A stretch of 64,000 bases of DNA from Selaginella moellendorffii (taxonomy: Eukaryota > Streptophyta > Lycopodiopsida > Selaginellales > Selaginellaceae), in NCBI RefSeq assembly GCF_000143415.4, contig NW_003314324.1, forward strand, positions 639,767 to 703,766, in the 5' to 3' direction. Below are positions 21,804 through 33,673 of the stretch, one piece after another; positions within the stretch are counted from its first letter, which is position 1; every line of letters begins with the position of its first letter. Position numbers and translations under genes: made by a program. The notes under the pieces were generated by a model. It saw only the letters and a list, made by a program, of their open reading frames with translations. It was not told where the DNA came from and ran no database searches.

Positions 21804-22482
21804 TGTATGCTCCTGAGTTTGGACTTCCCGGGAGGTCACCCAGCCCAGTACTATTCAAACCCAAGGACGCTTAACTCCAACTATCCCAAGACCCTTAACC
21901 AATTGGAAAAGGGGGTGCACTCTTATTCATGGGCCCTTTCCCTCTATATTTGAACCCCATGGATCGTCTCTCAAGTCGTTCCCTTTGGTTGCTTACAATC
22001 CACCACACTTCCCTGCAAGTTCACGCCCTCGTGAACGGAAGCTGAGAGCCGCAACTCTCCCGAGAGCCTCGCTCTCTTGACACCCTACCCCTCGGGTCGA
22101 GCCCAGCGGGAACAAACTGGACCAGCTAGATGTCAATCAACATGTGGTGTGATTCCCTTAGCCAACCACCCTACCCCTCGGGTCGAGCCCAGCGGGAACA
22201 AACTGGACCAGCCAGATGTCAATCAACATGTGGTGTGATTCCCTTAGCCAACCAACAGAGTCGGACCCGAGACCGCTCTGATACCAAATGTAAACTCCTG
22301 AGTTTGGACTTCCCGGGAGGTCACCCAGCCCAGTACTATTCAAACCCAAGGACGCTTAACTCCAACTATCCCAAGACCCTTAACCAATTGGAAAAGGGGG
22401 TGCACTCTTATTCATGGGCCCTTTCCCTCTATATTTGAACCCCATGGATCGTCTCTCAAGTCGTTCCCTTTGGTTGCTTACA
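21804..22482 (-). mobile_element. TRIM element 1 (679 bp)
   Basis: Terminal-repeat retrotransposon in miniature. LTRs 21804-21997 and 22289-22482 (194 bp each, TGTA...GCTTACA) flank a 291-bp interior. The target duplication is ATAAT (21799-21803 and 22483-22487). On the minus strand the interior begins two bases after the LTR with TGGTATCAGAGCGGTC (22286-22271), a primer-binding site for initiator tRNA-Met. The interior contains an 87-bp partial tandem duplication (CTACCCCTCGGGTCGAGCCC twice). It has no coding capacity, so it must have moved with proteins from another element. Confidence 0.93.
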
Positions 22483-23686
22483 ATAATGGTCAAGTTCTAC
22501 AACTCATTGCTAGTGTTTCCATACCTCCATCATTATCTGGGTCACCACACTCTAACCGCATGCCTTCTAGCTTAGGCTATGCCATTCCCATTTCCATTAA
22601 AATTCCTTTGGGGAGGGATTCTCATGAACCTGCCAACTTGATCTCAAGGCATTATGCCTTAGCACATTTGGTGTCTCCACACCATTAGCTCTACAAGCCT
22701 ACCTTTATGACACTTTTTACTTGTGTCTAGGTCTTTGCCAAGACCAATACAGTTGTTTTTTATGCCAACTATCCATTAGTATGTACCATAGAGTTTACAC
22801 ACAACTTTGTGCTAAAGTTGTTTTCTTCTGGGAACACATTTCCTATGACTTCAGTATGGCACCTTTTGCCATCAATGAGACACCCACTGTTCTCATACTT
22901 GGATTTTATGATCCTCCCCATCCTTTATGGAGCACAACACACATCAGTTCAAATGCTTCTACTAGTCCCTTAGGACTATTCCTTGACTCTACTTGAGTCA
23001 TTTAGCTTTTTGAAATTTGTTAATCCGATGACCCATAAAGTCCCGCTTTTGAAGTGTTAGCTTACTAAAATACAACCTATTGTATTCATATCTTACTCAT
23101 AAGGACCATTTTTGCAAGTATTACTCTAATACTTGATTATTTTCCGTTTCTTATGAGCTACCTTTGCCCCCTAGGACTATCTGTTCATATGATGAGAATA
23201 CCAACTCATCCTCTAAGCACACCCCTAACTCCTTGAGTTTTTTCCAGCATTTATAAAATGTAGCCTCCATTACCATTTCAAGGAATTATATTCTTATCCG
23301 TATTTGACCTCCCACGGTCATTAATTCTAGTCTCAAATTCATAAGCACCAACCTCAACTATATAAGGGTAGTCTTGTGACTCTTTTATTGTTTTGAAGTC
23401 TCTATCTTCCCTGTGATCCCAACTATAGTTGTTTACCACAACTATCTTAGCTAATTTGCTAAGTCAAATGCTCATTTAGATCATGTCCTCAACTCTCTGA
23501 GGAAACCTTTATACTATTCCCAAGATCCTAAAGTCGTTCCATTATTAGCCCTTTTCTATCAACCATTTCGCCTACAAGTTCACACATGAACTATAGTGGA
23601 GAGCCATGTCTTCCCAACTTGCTACTCCTCAAGGATAGGCCCACTCTTAAGACCTTCCGATACTAACACTAGTGGTGTACCAAATT
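22483..23686. other. Interior of the 9.66-kb element, right part: no intact gene
   Basis: Decayed AT-rich sequence next to the 5' LTR in minus orientation. The bases just outside the LTR read (minus) ATTTGGTACACC, which may be a worn primer-binding site. No coding frame is supported. Confidence 0.45.
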
Positions 23687-26024
23687 ATAAATGACTAATT
23701 TTTTCATTCTACTTTAGTCACTTAACCACACCTCTAACCATTGGGAGGATATTCACAACCTTTAATTTAAGACTTGGGGCTTGTTAGTCTCAAGAGTGGC
23801 ATCCATGCCGCTCAACCATTGCATTTGGTCCAAGTGCTCCACGTGTCTAATCCCATGATCGACACTCAAAGGTATCACTAACACATCAGCTTGTTACGTT
23901 AAGGCCATACCCAATCACCTTTGCCACACTAGTGGTCCAATACCATCTACATCACAGTCTTGTCTTTTGAAGACTGGGCCATTCGTCCATGAGTGGTCAT
24001 CCCAGATCCACTCTTTAGCATCCTTAGAATGTCCATCCTAGATCCACTCTTTAGCATCCTTAGGATGTCCGCAGACATGGGGAACAACCTTCCCCAATAT
24101 CCTTTTTTCAGTCCCTACCAAGTCCCTTTCTATCCATGGCCGTGTTTGCCAACACTACCACTGGAACAAGGCTCGTAGGCCCAACCTCTAAGTCCCACTA
24201 TCTTCTGGGACTTCCTCACCATGTGACTATAGTGCACTAGAGGATTGCTCCTCTTTCCTTTGCACAGTTTGGGACTTTGGGTCAACATTTCAGGACATCG
24301 TGGCCTTATGCTAGCTTGATGGGTACTCTCCCCACCTTCTGTCTTTAGGTGCTCAAGGAAGGGGCTTAGAGTGAGGTTCCATTGAGCCACACCAAGTAGG
24401 TAGTGCCACCCATACTTGGACTAGGAGCATCGATAGGTAGTGCCACCCATACTTGGACTAAGAGCATCTAGTATTCGATCTCCCGGGGGAACTAAATGTA
24501 AGCTCTTGAGTTTGGACTTTCTGGGAGGTCACCCAACCCAGTACTATTCAAACCCAAGGACACTTAACCCCAAGTATCCCAAAACCCTTAACCGATTGGA
24601 AAAGGGGGTGACCTCTTATTTATGGGCCCTTTCCCTCTATATTTGAACCTCATGAGCTGTCTCTCGAGTCGTTCTCTTTGATTGCTTACAATTTACCATG
24701 CTTCCCTACAAGTTCACACCCTCGTGAACGAAAGCTAAAAGCTGTAGCTCTCCTGAGAGCCCCACTCTCTTGACACCCTACTCCTCAGGTCGAGCCCAGT
24801 AGGAGCAAACTGGACCAGCCAGATGTTAATCAACATGTGGTGTGATTCGCCTAAGCCAACTAACAGAGTCGGAGCCAACTAATAGAGTCGGACTCGAGAC
24901 CCCTCTAATACCAAATGTAAGCTCCTAAGTTTGGACTTCTCAGAAGGTTATATCCAACCCAGTAGTATTCAAACCCAAGGACGCTTAACCTCAAGTATCC
25001 CAAGACCATTAACCAATTGGAAAAAGGGGTGCACTCTTATTCATGGGCCCTTTCCCTCTATATTTAAACCCCATGGACCATCTCTTGAGTCGTTCCTTTT
25101 GGTTGCTTACACTAAAGTTGGCTTTTGAACAGTTCACCAAGCTACCTCGTTTGTCAGTCCGTATTCACTCTAACCTTGGACTTTCTAGCGGTTATACCAT
25201 TGCCCAACACTTGGGTATAGCCTTCTTGGGCCAAACTGGCCTTTCCTGGCCAAACTAGCTCCATTGGAGTCCTACCCCTACTATACTTTTGGAGCTCACC
25301 AAACCCCCTAGGGTCTGGGAGATGAACACTTTGGGCTTTCACCCTCGGACTTGGACTAGGATTGGGACTCAAACTCAGACTCACGCTCAGACTTGGACTC
25401 AGACTCGGTCTTAGTCTCGGTCTTAGTCTTGGCCTCAGCCTCGGTCTCGGTCTTGGTCCCGGTCTCAGTCTTGACCTTGGACTCCATCTCGGGTCCTTCT
25501 CGGACTCCATCTTGGACTCCATCTCGAACTCGACCTCAGTCCATCTTGAACTCCATCTCGAACTCCATCTTGGGTCCATCTCGGACTCCATCTTGGGTCC
25601 ATCTCAGACTCCATCTCGGTACATTTCGAACTCCATCTCTGACTCCATCTCAAACTCCATCTCGGGTCCATCTTGGACTCCATCTCAGACTCCATCTTGG
25701 GTCCATCTTGGGTCTATCTCGGACTCCATCTTGGTCCATCTCAGACTCCATCTTGGGTCCATCTTGGACTCCATTTTAGGTCTATCTTGGACTCTATCTC
25801 GGGCCTATATGTTGGTCCTTTTGTGTCCCTTTTCTAGAAACTCTCTTATTGCTCGCTTCATGTTCGTTCCTTGAGCATTTCATTAGGAGTTCTACTCCCG
25901 CTCTTGACCTTTCAAATCAGAGCTTTTAGTCCAAACGTATTACACTCATTTGCCTTTCACTTCGGCCACAACCTTGTGGCACCCTTTTGGCTGTACTTTG
26001 GGGCTTAGGGACTTGTGTTTCACA
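23687..26024 (-). mobile_element. Right LTR of the 9.66-kb element
   Basis: Homologous to 16369-18998 minus the nested insertions. It has a (GGACTC)n / CCATCTC array at 25350-25800 and ends CTTGTGTTTCACA next to the ATATG target duplication. TRIM element 2 interrupts it at 24497-25111. Its first bases are TATAAATGACTAAT where the other LTR has TGTAAGCGACTAAT, consistent with transition decay. Confidence 0.82.
24497..25111 (-). mobile_element. TRIM element 2 (615 bp)
   Basis: Same family as the element at 21804. LTRs are 24497-24690 and 24916-25111 (TGTAAGCTC...TTGCTTACA), and the target duplication is CTAAA (24492-24496 and 25112-25116). The minus-strand primer-binding site TGGTATTAGAGGGGTC differs from the initiator Met complement by transitions. 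The uninterrupted target is visible at about 18300-18312 in the sister LTR. No coding capacity. Confidence 0.93.
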
Positions 26025-26860
26025 ATATGCATCAAAAGATGGAGTTTACATTGATGACATTTATTTTATATGATTGTTGAACCATGTTATTAGAAAAATT
26101 ACTTTCAAAGTTTCAACAGTCACATTTGATTTTCTTTATGTCACTGAAAAAATTACTTTTAAGTTTCAATAGCTGCATTTGATTTCCTTTGTGACTTGCT
26201 AAAAAATAATCTCAATACAAATGGTCTTTATAAAATTTTCAGGTAAAAAAACCTTTATAGTGAAATAAGTGGTTATCTCTTTACGGCATAAGGGATATAT
26301 ACCCTACACTGTCAGATAAAAGAATTGATAATAATGTCTAATGAATTATATGTGAAGGATGGGAGTGAGAGAGAAGAGCTTATAATAATTTAATAGTGAT
26401 GGAGGTATATAAACTTGTTGTTTAATATATTATCTAAGATTAAGAAAGGTTACACTCTTGTATACCTTTAAGTATTTTTTATGCCACTTTTACTGTCATC
26501 AACAACATATTTTAGATATGGTTATTCAATGATGTTTGAGTGGATTTCTAGTTGGGGAGATTCTATTTAAAATCATGATGGACAAGTCTATTAGAGATAT
26601 ATACATCAGGAAGTGGAGTTTGCATTTATGACATTTATTCTACACTTATATTGAGGGTTGTTGAACCATGTCATTGGAAAAATTATTTTCAAATTTCACA
26701 AGTCATATTCAAATTTTTTTTTGACTTATTGGAAGATAATCTCAACAAAAATCCTCTATAAAGTCTTTACAATATTTCACATAGTATGGTGTATTAAGTG
26801 GCCTTCTTTTTATAGCAGTTAATTATAAGGGATATATAGATTACACTTTTAGAAAATTTT
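26025..26860. repeat. Tandem AT-rich units (Y, X', Y')
   Basis: 26025-26335 (CATCAAAAGATGGAGTTTAC...GACATTTATT...) recurs diverged at 26606-26860. Between them 26336-26605 repeats 16124-16368. The repeats carry no open frame. The unit may be an old satellite or a duplicated transposon fragment. Confidence 0.7.
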
Positions 26861-29105
26861 AGATACCACTACTCAATTTACATTAAGGTATGAAAAAATT
26901 ATAAAAGCATAAGGAAAAGTATAGGAGCATATATTATAGGTGACAAAAAGGGTAAAAGTTTTAGGTAGTGAAATATAATTTTCTTAATTGTGTTAGAGTT
27001 TTTAATTGCACATACACTGACATTAAACTTCTAAGTAGTTTTGATGGACAAGAGTGAAGAAATTATAAATGACAGTTTAACATGAAAATATAGGCTATTA
27101 TTGATAATTAAGCTTGTTTTTTAGACTTCAAGAGCTAAATATCCTAATTTTGTAATTGATCAAATGGTTTAGACCACATTCTTATAATGAGAGTATTAAT
27201 GGTCTTTTTTACGAAACAAGTTTGGGGGACATTTTCCAAGTAGTTAATATCAAATGGTGACTACAATGCTACTATAGGAATGCTCACTTTGTTTCAAAAA
27301 CAATTTGTTATAGTTAACTACTTCAACTACAACTACAAAAATTGCAATTGAGCAAATATTTGGTTAACTATAAATGTAATGGAAGTATGTGAATAAGAAA
27401 ATTTATTATGGTGATCTTTATAAACTATGATATTCAAGAAAGTAATGTTTCTAAAAGTACTTTTAGATCTAGATTTGGGAAGATTATGATGAATTATATT
27501 TTAAGTTTGCACAAATAAGGAATTTTCGTAATCCATAATTGCTCTTTAACATCCTAAAAACTACTGCTCAAACATTCTTATGTATACTATGATTTGGACC
27601 TTAAAGTGTCAATTATTATTTAGTACTTCACTATAGATTGCTCATGAAGATTTTCTATAAATTTCATTTGCACTTCCTAAGTATTTCCCATCATCTTTAC
27701 CATCCCTTCTTTTAACACCTTTTACCTCTTAAGTTTGGTTTCTAGAGTGTTGTCCCTTACTATTTTTGAAGTTAACTTTGGCTCTTAAAGTGGATCTAAA
27801 TAAATAATAAATATTTATAAGTCATTTTGCAAGTACAAATGGCATTCCTTTAGGTTATAAGGGTTTAATTAGCTATAAACACTTAAGTGGTTGTGTAGAT
27901 TGAGTGGATGGTGTATTATGCAATAAATCTCTATTCAAATATGTTGCAAACAAGGCCACTTGGATTTGCAATTAAAGATGTTAAACCATATTGTAGAACT
28001 CTAGAAAGTCACAATGCAATTTTCAAAAAATACATTTTTCACTTGATATATTTCAATAGCTTGATTGCCCATTTAAAATGTTAAGCTCCTAATGCCAAAA
28101 AATTATATAAGCATTTATCTCCCTTTTTTTTTGTGAAGAAAGTTGCAATAGTACTTCTTCTAATGACAGTAATGTTAAATCATTTTTTACTTATTGTCTT
28201 TCCTTATTAAATTTTTCTATATATCCTTTTTATACTTTGTAGTGTCAAAGTGCTTAATGTAATTGAAGGTGATTATTTTTTAGATTTGAACTCACCATAG
28301 CATTCTTAAGACATTGCCTTGAGAAAAAGATGAGAATTTTAAATTGAAAATGATGTTAATGATGTTAATTTTTCCTAGAAATCACAATACCTTGGTTATT
28401 CTCTTGAAACTTAGGTATTATAACTATTACTAAATTAAGAATCCAACTTTAAAACACTCACTTCCAAGTATATGGCTACAATACTATATACTAATATTAG
28501 CCTAGTGGGATTTTTGTAGCCGTTAGATTAGTTTCAATCCGAACCACTCACTCCTGTATATAAGCTAGGGTTTTTGGGCTAATTGATATGCACATTTTCT
28601 ATATTCCCTTTCCATATTCCATACACACACATTGGTGAAGGTGAGGGGCACTTTTGATTATCCTTAAGGAGTGCTTGAATTTGGGATTTTGGTTTAGATT
28701 TAACTTTTGCATTGTCTAGATTTAGCTTTTTCCACTTTCTTTCTTTTGTCCTTTCCTTTCAGGATTTTGGTTTAAATCTAGCTTTTTACATTATCTAAAT
28801 TTCCCTTTCCTTAGAGCTTTTTATCATTTGTCTTCTTTTACTCTTTCCTTTTTGTTTATCTTCATGGTAGATTAGCAATTTCCTCCTTTGGCTTTGGAGC
28901 AGTAGTTGGTACAATTGCTTGATGTTATATGCTTGCAATTAAACAACAAAACTCAGTTGATGGTGGTGTTCACAGTACGTGGTACAACTCCTTTTGCTCT
29001 TGGTGCTAATCCTCATGTTCGGCTGGATGGAGTTCTTTTACGGGAATCCTTGGGATGATATATACTATTGGTTCATGGTGATTGCTATATATCATTCTAA
29101 TAATG
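26861..29105. other. AT-rich stretch with no recognisable gene
   Basis: 2.2 kb of AT-rich sequence with no long frame, RNA gene or mobile-element border that I can support. 28560-28870 has TTTAGATTTAGC-type short repeats only. Confidence 0.5.
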
Positions 29106-30110
29106 GTTTGAGTGTAGCTACTCATGGGGAGTGTAAACCAAGCTGAAAAGTTGAGCTCGCGAGTTGAGCTCAATTTTCAATTGCGGTTTAATACAAATAT
29201 TATAGATTTTAAAAAATTAAGGTTATAGAAAACCTAACTTTATACTATATTTTCATAACTCTCTACATTTTATATGGATAAAACTATTTTAGAGGAGGCT
29301 TCTTATCCAAGAATTTAAATATTTACTATAAGTTATTTAATTTAAGTTTGCCAAAACATAAAATAAAATGGTTCTAATATTGGTAGTTTCAACTCTTGAC
29401 ATCTTTCTTCTCAGAGTAGTAATTCAGGGACTAAGAGCTACAATATTCATCCCATTACATAACACATCCAGATCATATAAAAGATAGAAAAAGAAGATAA
29501 TGAAAATAATGATCATATATTAGAGATAAAGGAAATGATAAATGGTGCAACAATTTAGGTGAAAAAAATGCCCTCCTATTTGTTTTAAAAAATTCAATTC
29601 TGTGATTTTCAAGAAATGCCCCATCTGTTTTATAACTTTTGGTGGAAACAGTGGCAACAATCAATACAATAGCATATACACTTTTGTAACATATTGCAAT
29701 ATCATGGCCTCAAACTACTATGAAATATGTTTTGAGATGGTAAAGTAAAAAACAGAGACACATTAGTATTACAGATAGTATTGTAAAAAGAAAACTTAGA
29801 AGTATATGAAATAAAATGAATATTTTATTAATAATTATATAAAGTATAAAAAGTGTATCTTACTGATAGAGAATAAATATCGATAGTATTATTAGCTTCA
29901 AAAGTCTTATAACTTAGCAGTAGTAAATCATGCTTAGTGTATATAAATGTCTACTTTAGGATCTTAGTGTAAAGTGTTGATGAAAATGTAATACATATAT
30001 GCTTCCTATGCCTTCCTATGTTTTTTATGCTTAGTAAAGTTTGGTTATGTGCAAGGAAAGTATTGAATAACAATTATATACTCTCCATTTTCTATTTTGA
30101 CAATGTGCAA
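29106..30110 (+). repeat. Dispersed repeat, diverged copy of 34840-36190
   Basis: Shares GAGTTGAGCTCAATTTTCAATTG, AAAAATGCCCTCCTATTTG-like and CACTTTAGGATCYTAGTG blocks with 34840-36190 in the same orientation. The coding part corresponding to the intact 150-codon gene there is at about 29385-29820, but here it has stop codons (for example AATTTAGGTG for AATTGGGTG), so this copy is a pseudogene. Confidence 0.7.
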
Positions 30111-30363
30111 TATCTTGGAGAAAAATGGTACTCAATATCAAGCCTGTGAGAGCTTTTTGCTCCAAGATTTATACCAATATCTTCACCAATAAAGAAAAAA
30201 TAACACTCTGAGTGAACAATTTTTATATCACTAATAGAACTTTGGGAATTGTATTCTATAGATGTGCTATGAATCACTTTCTCAACTATAGTTGCCAGTT
30301 TTTGAGCTGGTGAAGTCACCTTCCTCTTTATCCTATTGTGTAACATCTTAATAAAAAGCCTTG

Positions 30364-31109
30364 TGTAAGCTATAAATTTTTCCTTTCCAATTTGCCAGCT
30401 TACCTTGTCTATCCGACCAACACTGCCTTGGCTTGTGCTAAATTCCTTCGCCAAGGTTCTCGCCTATTGTACCAGCTCCTCCTTGGTCCTACTTGGTTTC
30501 AGCTACTCACTGCACGAGCAACGGAGAGTTAGCCTTCCATCCACGGATTCCCAAATCTCTCCCAATCCCCCTCCTCGGGTTAGACTGGACTTAAGGTTCA
30601 GTTACACTCCCCGCAGGCACAAGCAGCCAAGCACACCAAGCCTCCAGGTTCCTAACACCCCTTGGTACCACAAGGCTTGATCATGGGACCCTCTAAATCC
30701 CAAGCCTTGGGTGCAACACTTGCTTCGGGATATCGGAGCGAAACACCATGGCCTAACGGCCCGGTATGGGTACCTCTACCCCCCCACTTCCATCCCGAAG
30801 GGAAGGCCCAAGCCCCTAGGAAGGGCGAGGACCAATGAGCCACAAGGTACTCAAGTGGGGCACCACTCCACATGAGCCAGGAACACCGCAGTCGGTTTCT
30901 CTTTCGGGAGTGGGAGCTGCTCTTGAACACTTCCTTGGGTGGCCCCTCCAGCACCACCCAAGCCCATGCTCACTCCCACCCAAGGCCCCTCAGCCCCAGT
31001 CTCAACCTCAAGTCAATTTGGAAGCACCACTAGAGAGTTCCTTCAAGACTGGTTCCTAGACCTCACTATCCCTACTATACTTTTGGAACCCCCTGCAGCC
31101 CCCGCCCCC
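30364..31109 (-). repeat. Truncated 3' LTR of chromovirus 1
   Basis: Aligns with 33674-34390 of the 5' LTR (shared TTTTTCCTTTCCAATTTGCC, CAACACTGCCTTGGCTTGTG, and CACCACTCCACATGAG). It then continues to a C-run (CCCCCGCCCCCC), where it is joined directly to pol. Confidence 0.9.
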
Positions 31110-33614
31110 CAAGAAACTTTACCTCTTGTTGAGCAAAGTCACATTTTCTTTCTTTAGCATACAGTTTGTGTTCCCTTAGTTTCTCAAACACCTTCGCCAA
31201 GTGTTCGGCATGCTCCTCTAGCGTCTCGCTATAGTCAGGATGTCGTCGATATAGATGACCACGAAGTGATCCAGATAGGGTACAAAGATGTGGTTCATCA
31301 GCACTGAAAACGTTGCCGGCGCATTACATAGCCCGAAGGGCATCACCAGAAACTCAAAGCTCCCATACCTCGTTCGACAGGTTGTCTTCTCGACATCTTC
31401 CTTGGCTACCCTGATCTAGTAGTATCCTGACCTTAGGTCAATTCTCAAGAAGTATTTTGCCTTTCCCAACCTATCAAACAGGTCCTCAATCCTTGGCAAA
31501 GGGTACTTGTTCTTCTTTGTATACTTGTTGAGCAACCGGTAGTCTATGCACATGCGCATAGATCCATCTTTCTTTTTCACAAATAGCACCGGTGCCCCAT
31601 ACGGCAACTTGCTCAACTTAACATACCCTTTGTCCACCAACTCCTCTAGTTGGCACTTGAGCTCCTTGAGTTCTTTTTCGTTCAAACGATAGGGGGGACG
31701 AACCATCGCCTCAGCACCCTCGACCAGCTCAATCTTATGTTCTATCGGTCGTGCGGGGGGCAACCCCACCGGTAGCTCCTCTGGCATGGTATTCTGGAAT
31801 TGGTCCAACACCCGCTGGATCATTAAAGGTACTTCTTCTGTTCCTGTCTTTTTGTCACTCTTCACTGAGAGTAAGCACAAAAATCCTGCCTTGGTTCCTT
31901 TAGTGAGTTGTCCTCTCGTGGACACCAGGTTTAAGCATGAATCTTTGGCCTTGCTTTGCCCTACCTTTAGATCCTGGGCCTCCACCCTAGATCTTCTTCT
32001 TTGGGCATTCGCCAGTACCACAAGGTTTCTACCTTGTCCATGCAGGGCTACCATGAACCGATTGAACCAATCCATTCCGAAGATCACGTCAAATCCCGCC
32101 ATGTCCAACACGGTGAAATCCATGTCCACCTTCTAAGTCCCCACTTCGACTCTCGCTTGTCGAAGTACCTCATCGGTGCTTTGGCTACTTTGAACAAACT
32201 CTATAGTCCTTGGTTTGCCTAGCCGCTGCACCATTAGTCTGGCTTGCCGGACTATGTCTGCAGCCACAAAATTATCCGAAGCACCCGTGTCAATAAGGAT
32301 CTTAACAAAGCTACCTTCGAGCTTCCCCCGGAGGGCTAGTAGATGTCGCGAACGACTCTCTACCAAAGTTGCTCGTGTAATGAGTAACTTTGAGTTAGGG
32401 ACTGGATCACATACCTCAGTTTGGACTTCACCCGACTTGATGGCCATATTGGCTCTGGCCTTCTTCGGGTAGGGACATTCCCTCGAAAAGTGTCCCGCTT
32501 CACCGCAGTTGTAGCATATGTTGTTTCCCACGCTGCTATACGACTTGACCTTTTTATCCATGGGTTTGTCTCTTTTCACTTGACTCCCCCATGTACTCGC
32601 TCGCTGGCCACCAGATTTGCCTTTTTGGAACCCTGAGGATTCATTCTTAGAGAAACTCTTCTTGAATTTCCCTCAGCTATACGTTCCCCTTGGTTTGGCC
32701 CCTTTGCTAAATGTGGACCCCGACCCCATCGTGTTTCCCTTTTGCAGGTTATTGTTGAAGTGCACCTTGATGGCCGCATCCAACACTTCCTTGTAGTTGG
32801 TCGGGTTCCACTGCATCACCTCACCGCGAGCCCAGGTTTGCAAACCTGATATGAAGGCATGGAACGCGTCCATATCCCCCATGTCCGTGACAAGTATTCT
32901 TTTTCCCATAAACCCATTCACATACTCCTGAATGGTTCCGGTTTGCTTCAGCTTACTCAGCTCATCTCTTAGATGCAGAGTAGCATTCGAAGGAACGTAA
33001 GTCGTGCGGATCCTCACCTTCATCATTTCCCAAGTGGCCACCGGTCCTTCATTGGCCTCTGTCATTCTCCACCAAGACTTGGCATTATTTTCCAAGTATG
33101 GTTTTGCACATAGGACCTTCTCCGAGCTTGGTAACCGCAACGCTCGGAAGTAGTCTTCCATATCATAAAACCAGTCCTCCACCACCTTATAGTCATTTAC
33201 TCCCTTGAAGACCGGTGGGGGCTTTGGTTTGTACTTGGGAACTTCCTGAGGGACTGATTCTACTTCGGTTTGTTCGACCTTGTTTGGTTCTGCCTCAGTC
33301 CCTACCGAAGGGTCCGCACCCTCTGCGCTGCCAGCATCCGCAGTCTTTTGCTTTTTCTTCCGCTTCTCGTCACACTTTAACTTGCGTACAAGAGTCTCTA
33401 GTAGGGCATTGGTTTGTGCCAATTGTCCTTCTAGAACGTTCAATCAAGCCTTGGATGACCAAACTTCGCCACCAGACTCCTGTTTGGAAGTTGCCTCACT
33501 AGAGTCCTCCTCATGCAAGGATTCCTCATCCATAGCTTTTTGTTCGATCGGAGGCTCCAGCTCTAGAGGAGGTTTCGTCTCCGCTTGGGTTCGCTTACGT
33601 CCTGCCCTTGCCAT
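31110..33614 (-). pseudogene. Gag-pol of chromovirus 1 (decayed)
   Basis: One minus-strand frame starts at ATG 33614 and is broken by in-frame stops near 33444, 32670, 32130 and 31413, then by a frameshift near 31240. Several of the stops are explained by single C-to-T changes (CGA to TGA, CAG to TAG). Order: gag with WFYDMEDYF and WARGEVMQW; CCHC knuckle CYNCGEAGHFSRECP (about 32490); aspartic protease ILIDTGASDNFV (about 32300); RT start [20 protein letters not shown] and [12 protein letters not shown] catalytic YIDD at about 31236-31255. The frame ends at ...QQEVKFL|GGG, where it runs into the LTR, so the RT C-terminus, RNase H and integrase are absent. Confidence 0.9.
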
Positions 33615-33657
33615 CTCCCAGTAATCCGCCTCTATCCTTTGCTAGAACTGAGGAAGA

Positions 33658-33670
33658 GGCTCCAATACCA
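33658..33670 (-). other. Primer-binding site of chromovirus 1
   Basis: On the minus strand, TGGTATTGGAGCC starts three bases after the 5' LTR end (TTACA). It matches the initiator tRNA-Met complement TGGTATCAGAGC at most positions, which sets the element's orientation. Confidence 0.75.
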
Positions 33671-33673
33671 AAT

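Larger units (their letters stand above)
16369..26024 (-). mobile_element. 9.66-kb LTR retroelement (degenerate, Ty3/gypsy-related), with nested insertions
   Basis: Begins TGTAAGCGACTAA, ends ...GTTTCACA, and is flanked by the 5-bp target duplication ATATG (16364-16368 and 26025-26029). LTRs are 16369-18998 (holding a nested solo LTR) and 23687-26024 (holding a nested TRIM). Each LTR carries a (GGACTC)n minisatellite. Minus orientation is inferred from LTR polarity: LTRs on that strand start TGTGAGRCACAAGTCCC and end near TTACA. The interior, 18999-23686, is decayed and holds no long open frame. Its motif at 20148-20510 (CCCCACACTTGGTGGTGCAC..., GGGATTTGAACCCAAGC) resembles the 3' interior of the chromovirus at 54520-54720, so the family is related. 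It is inactive. Confidence 0.85.

Noticed and set aside
22084-22260. Tandem duplication as a separate satellite
   Set aside because: Only two units, within the interior of TRIM element 1.
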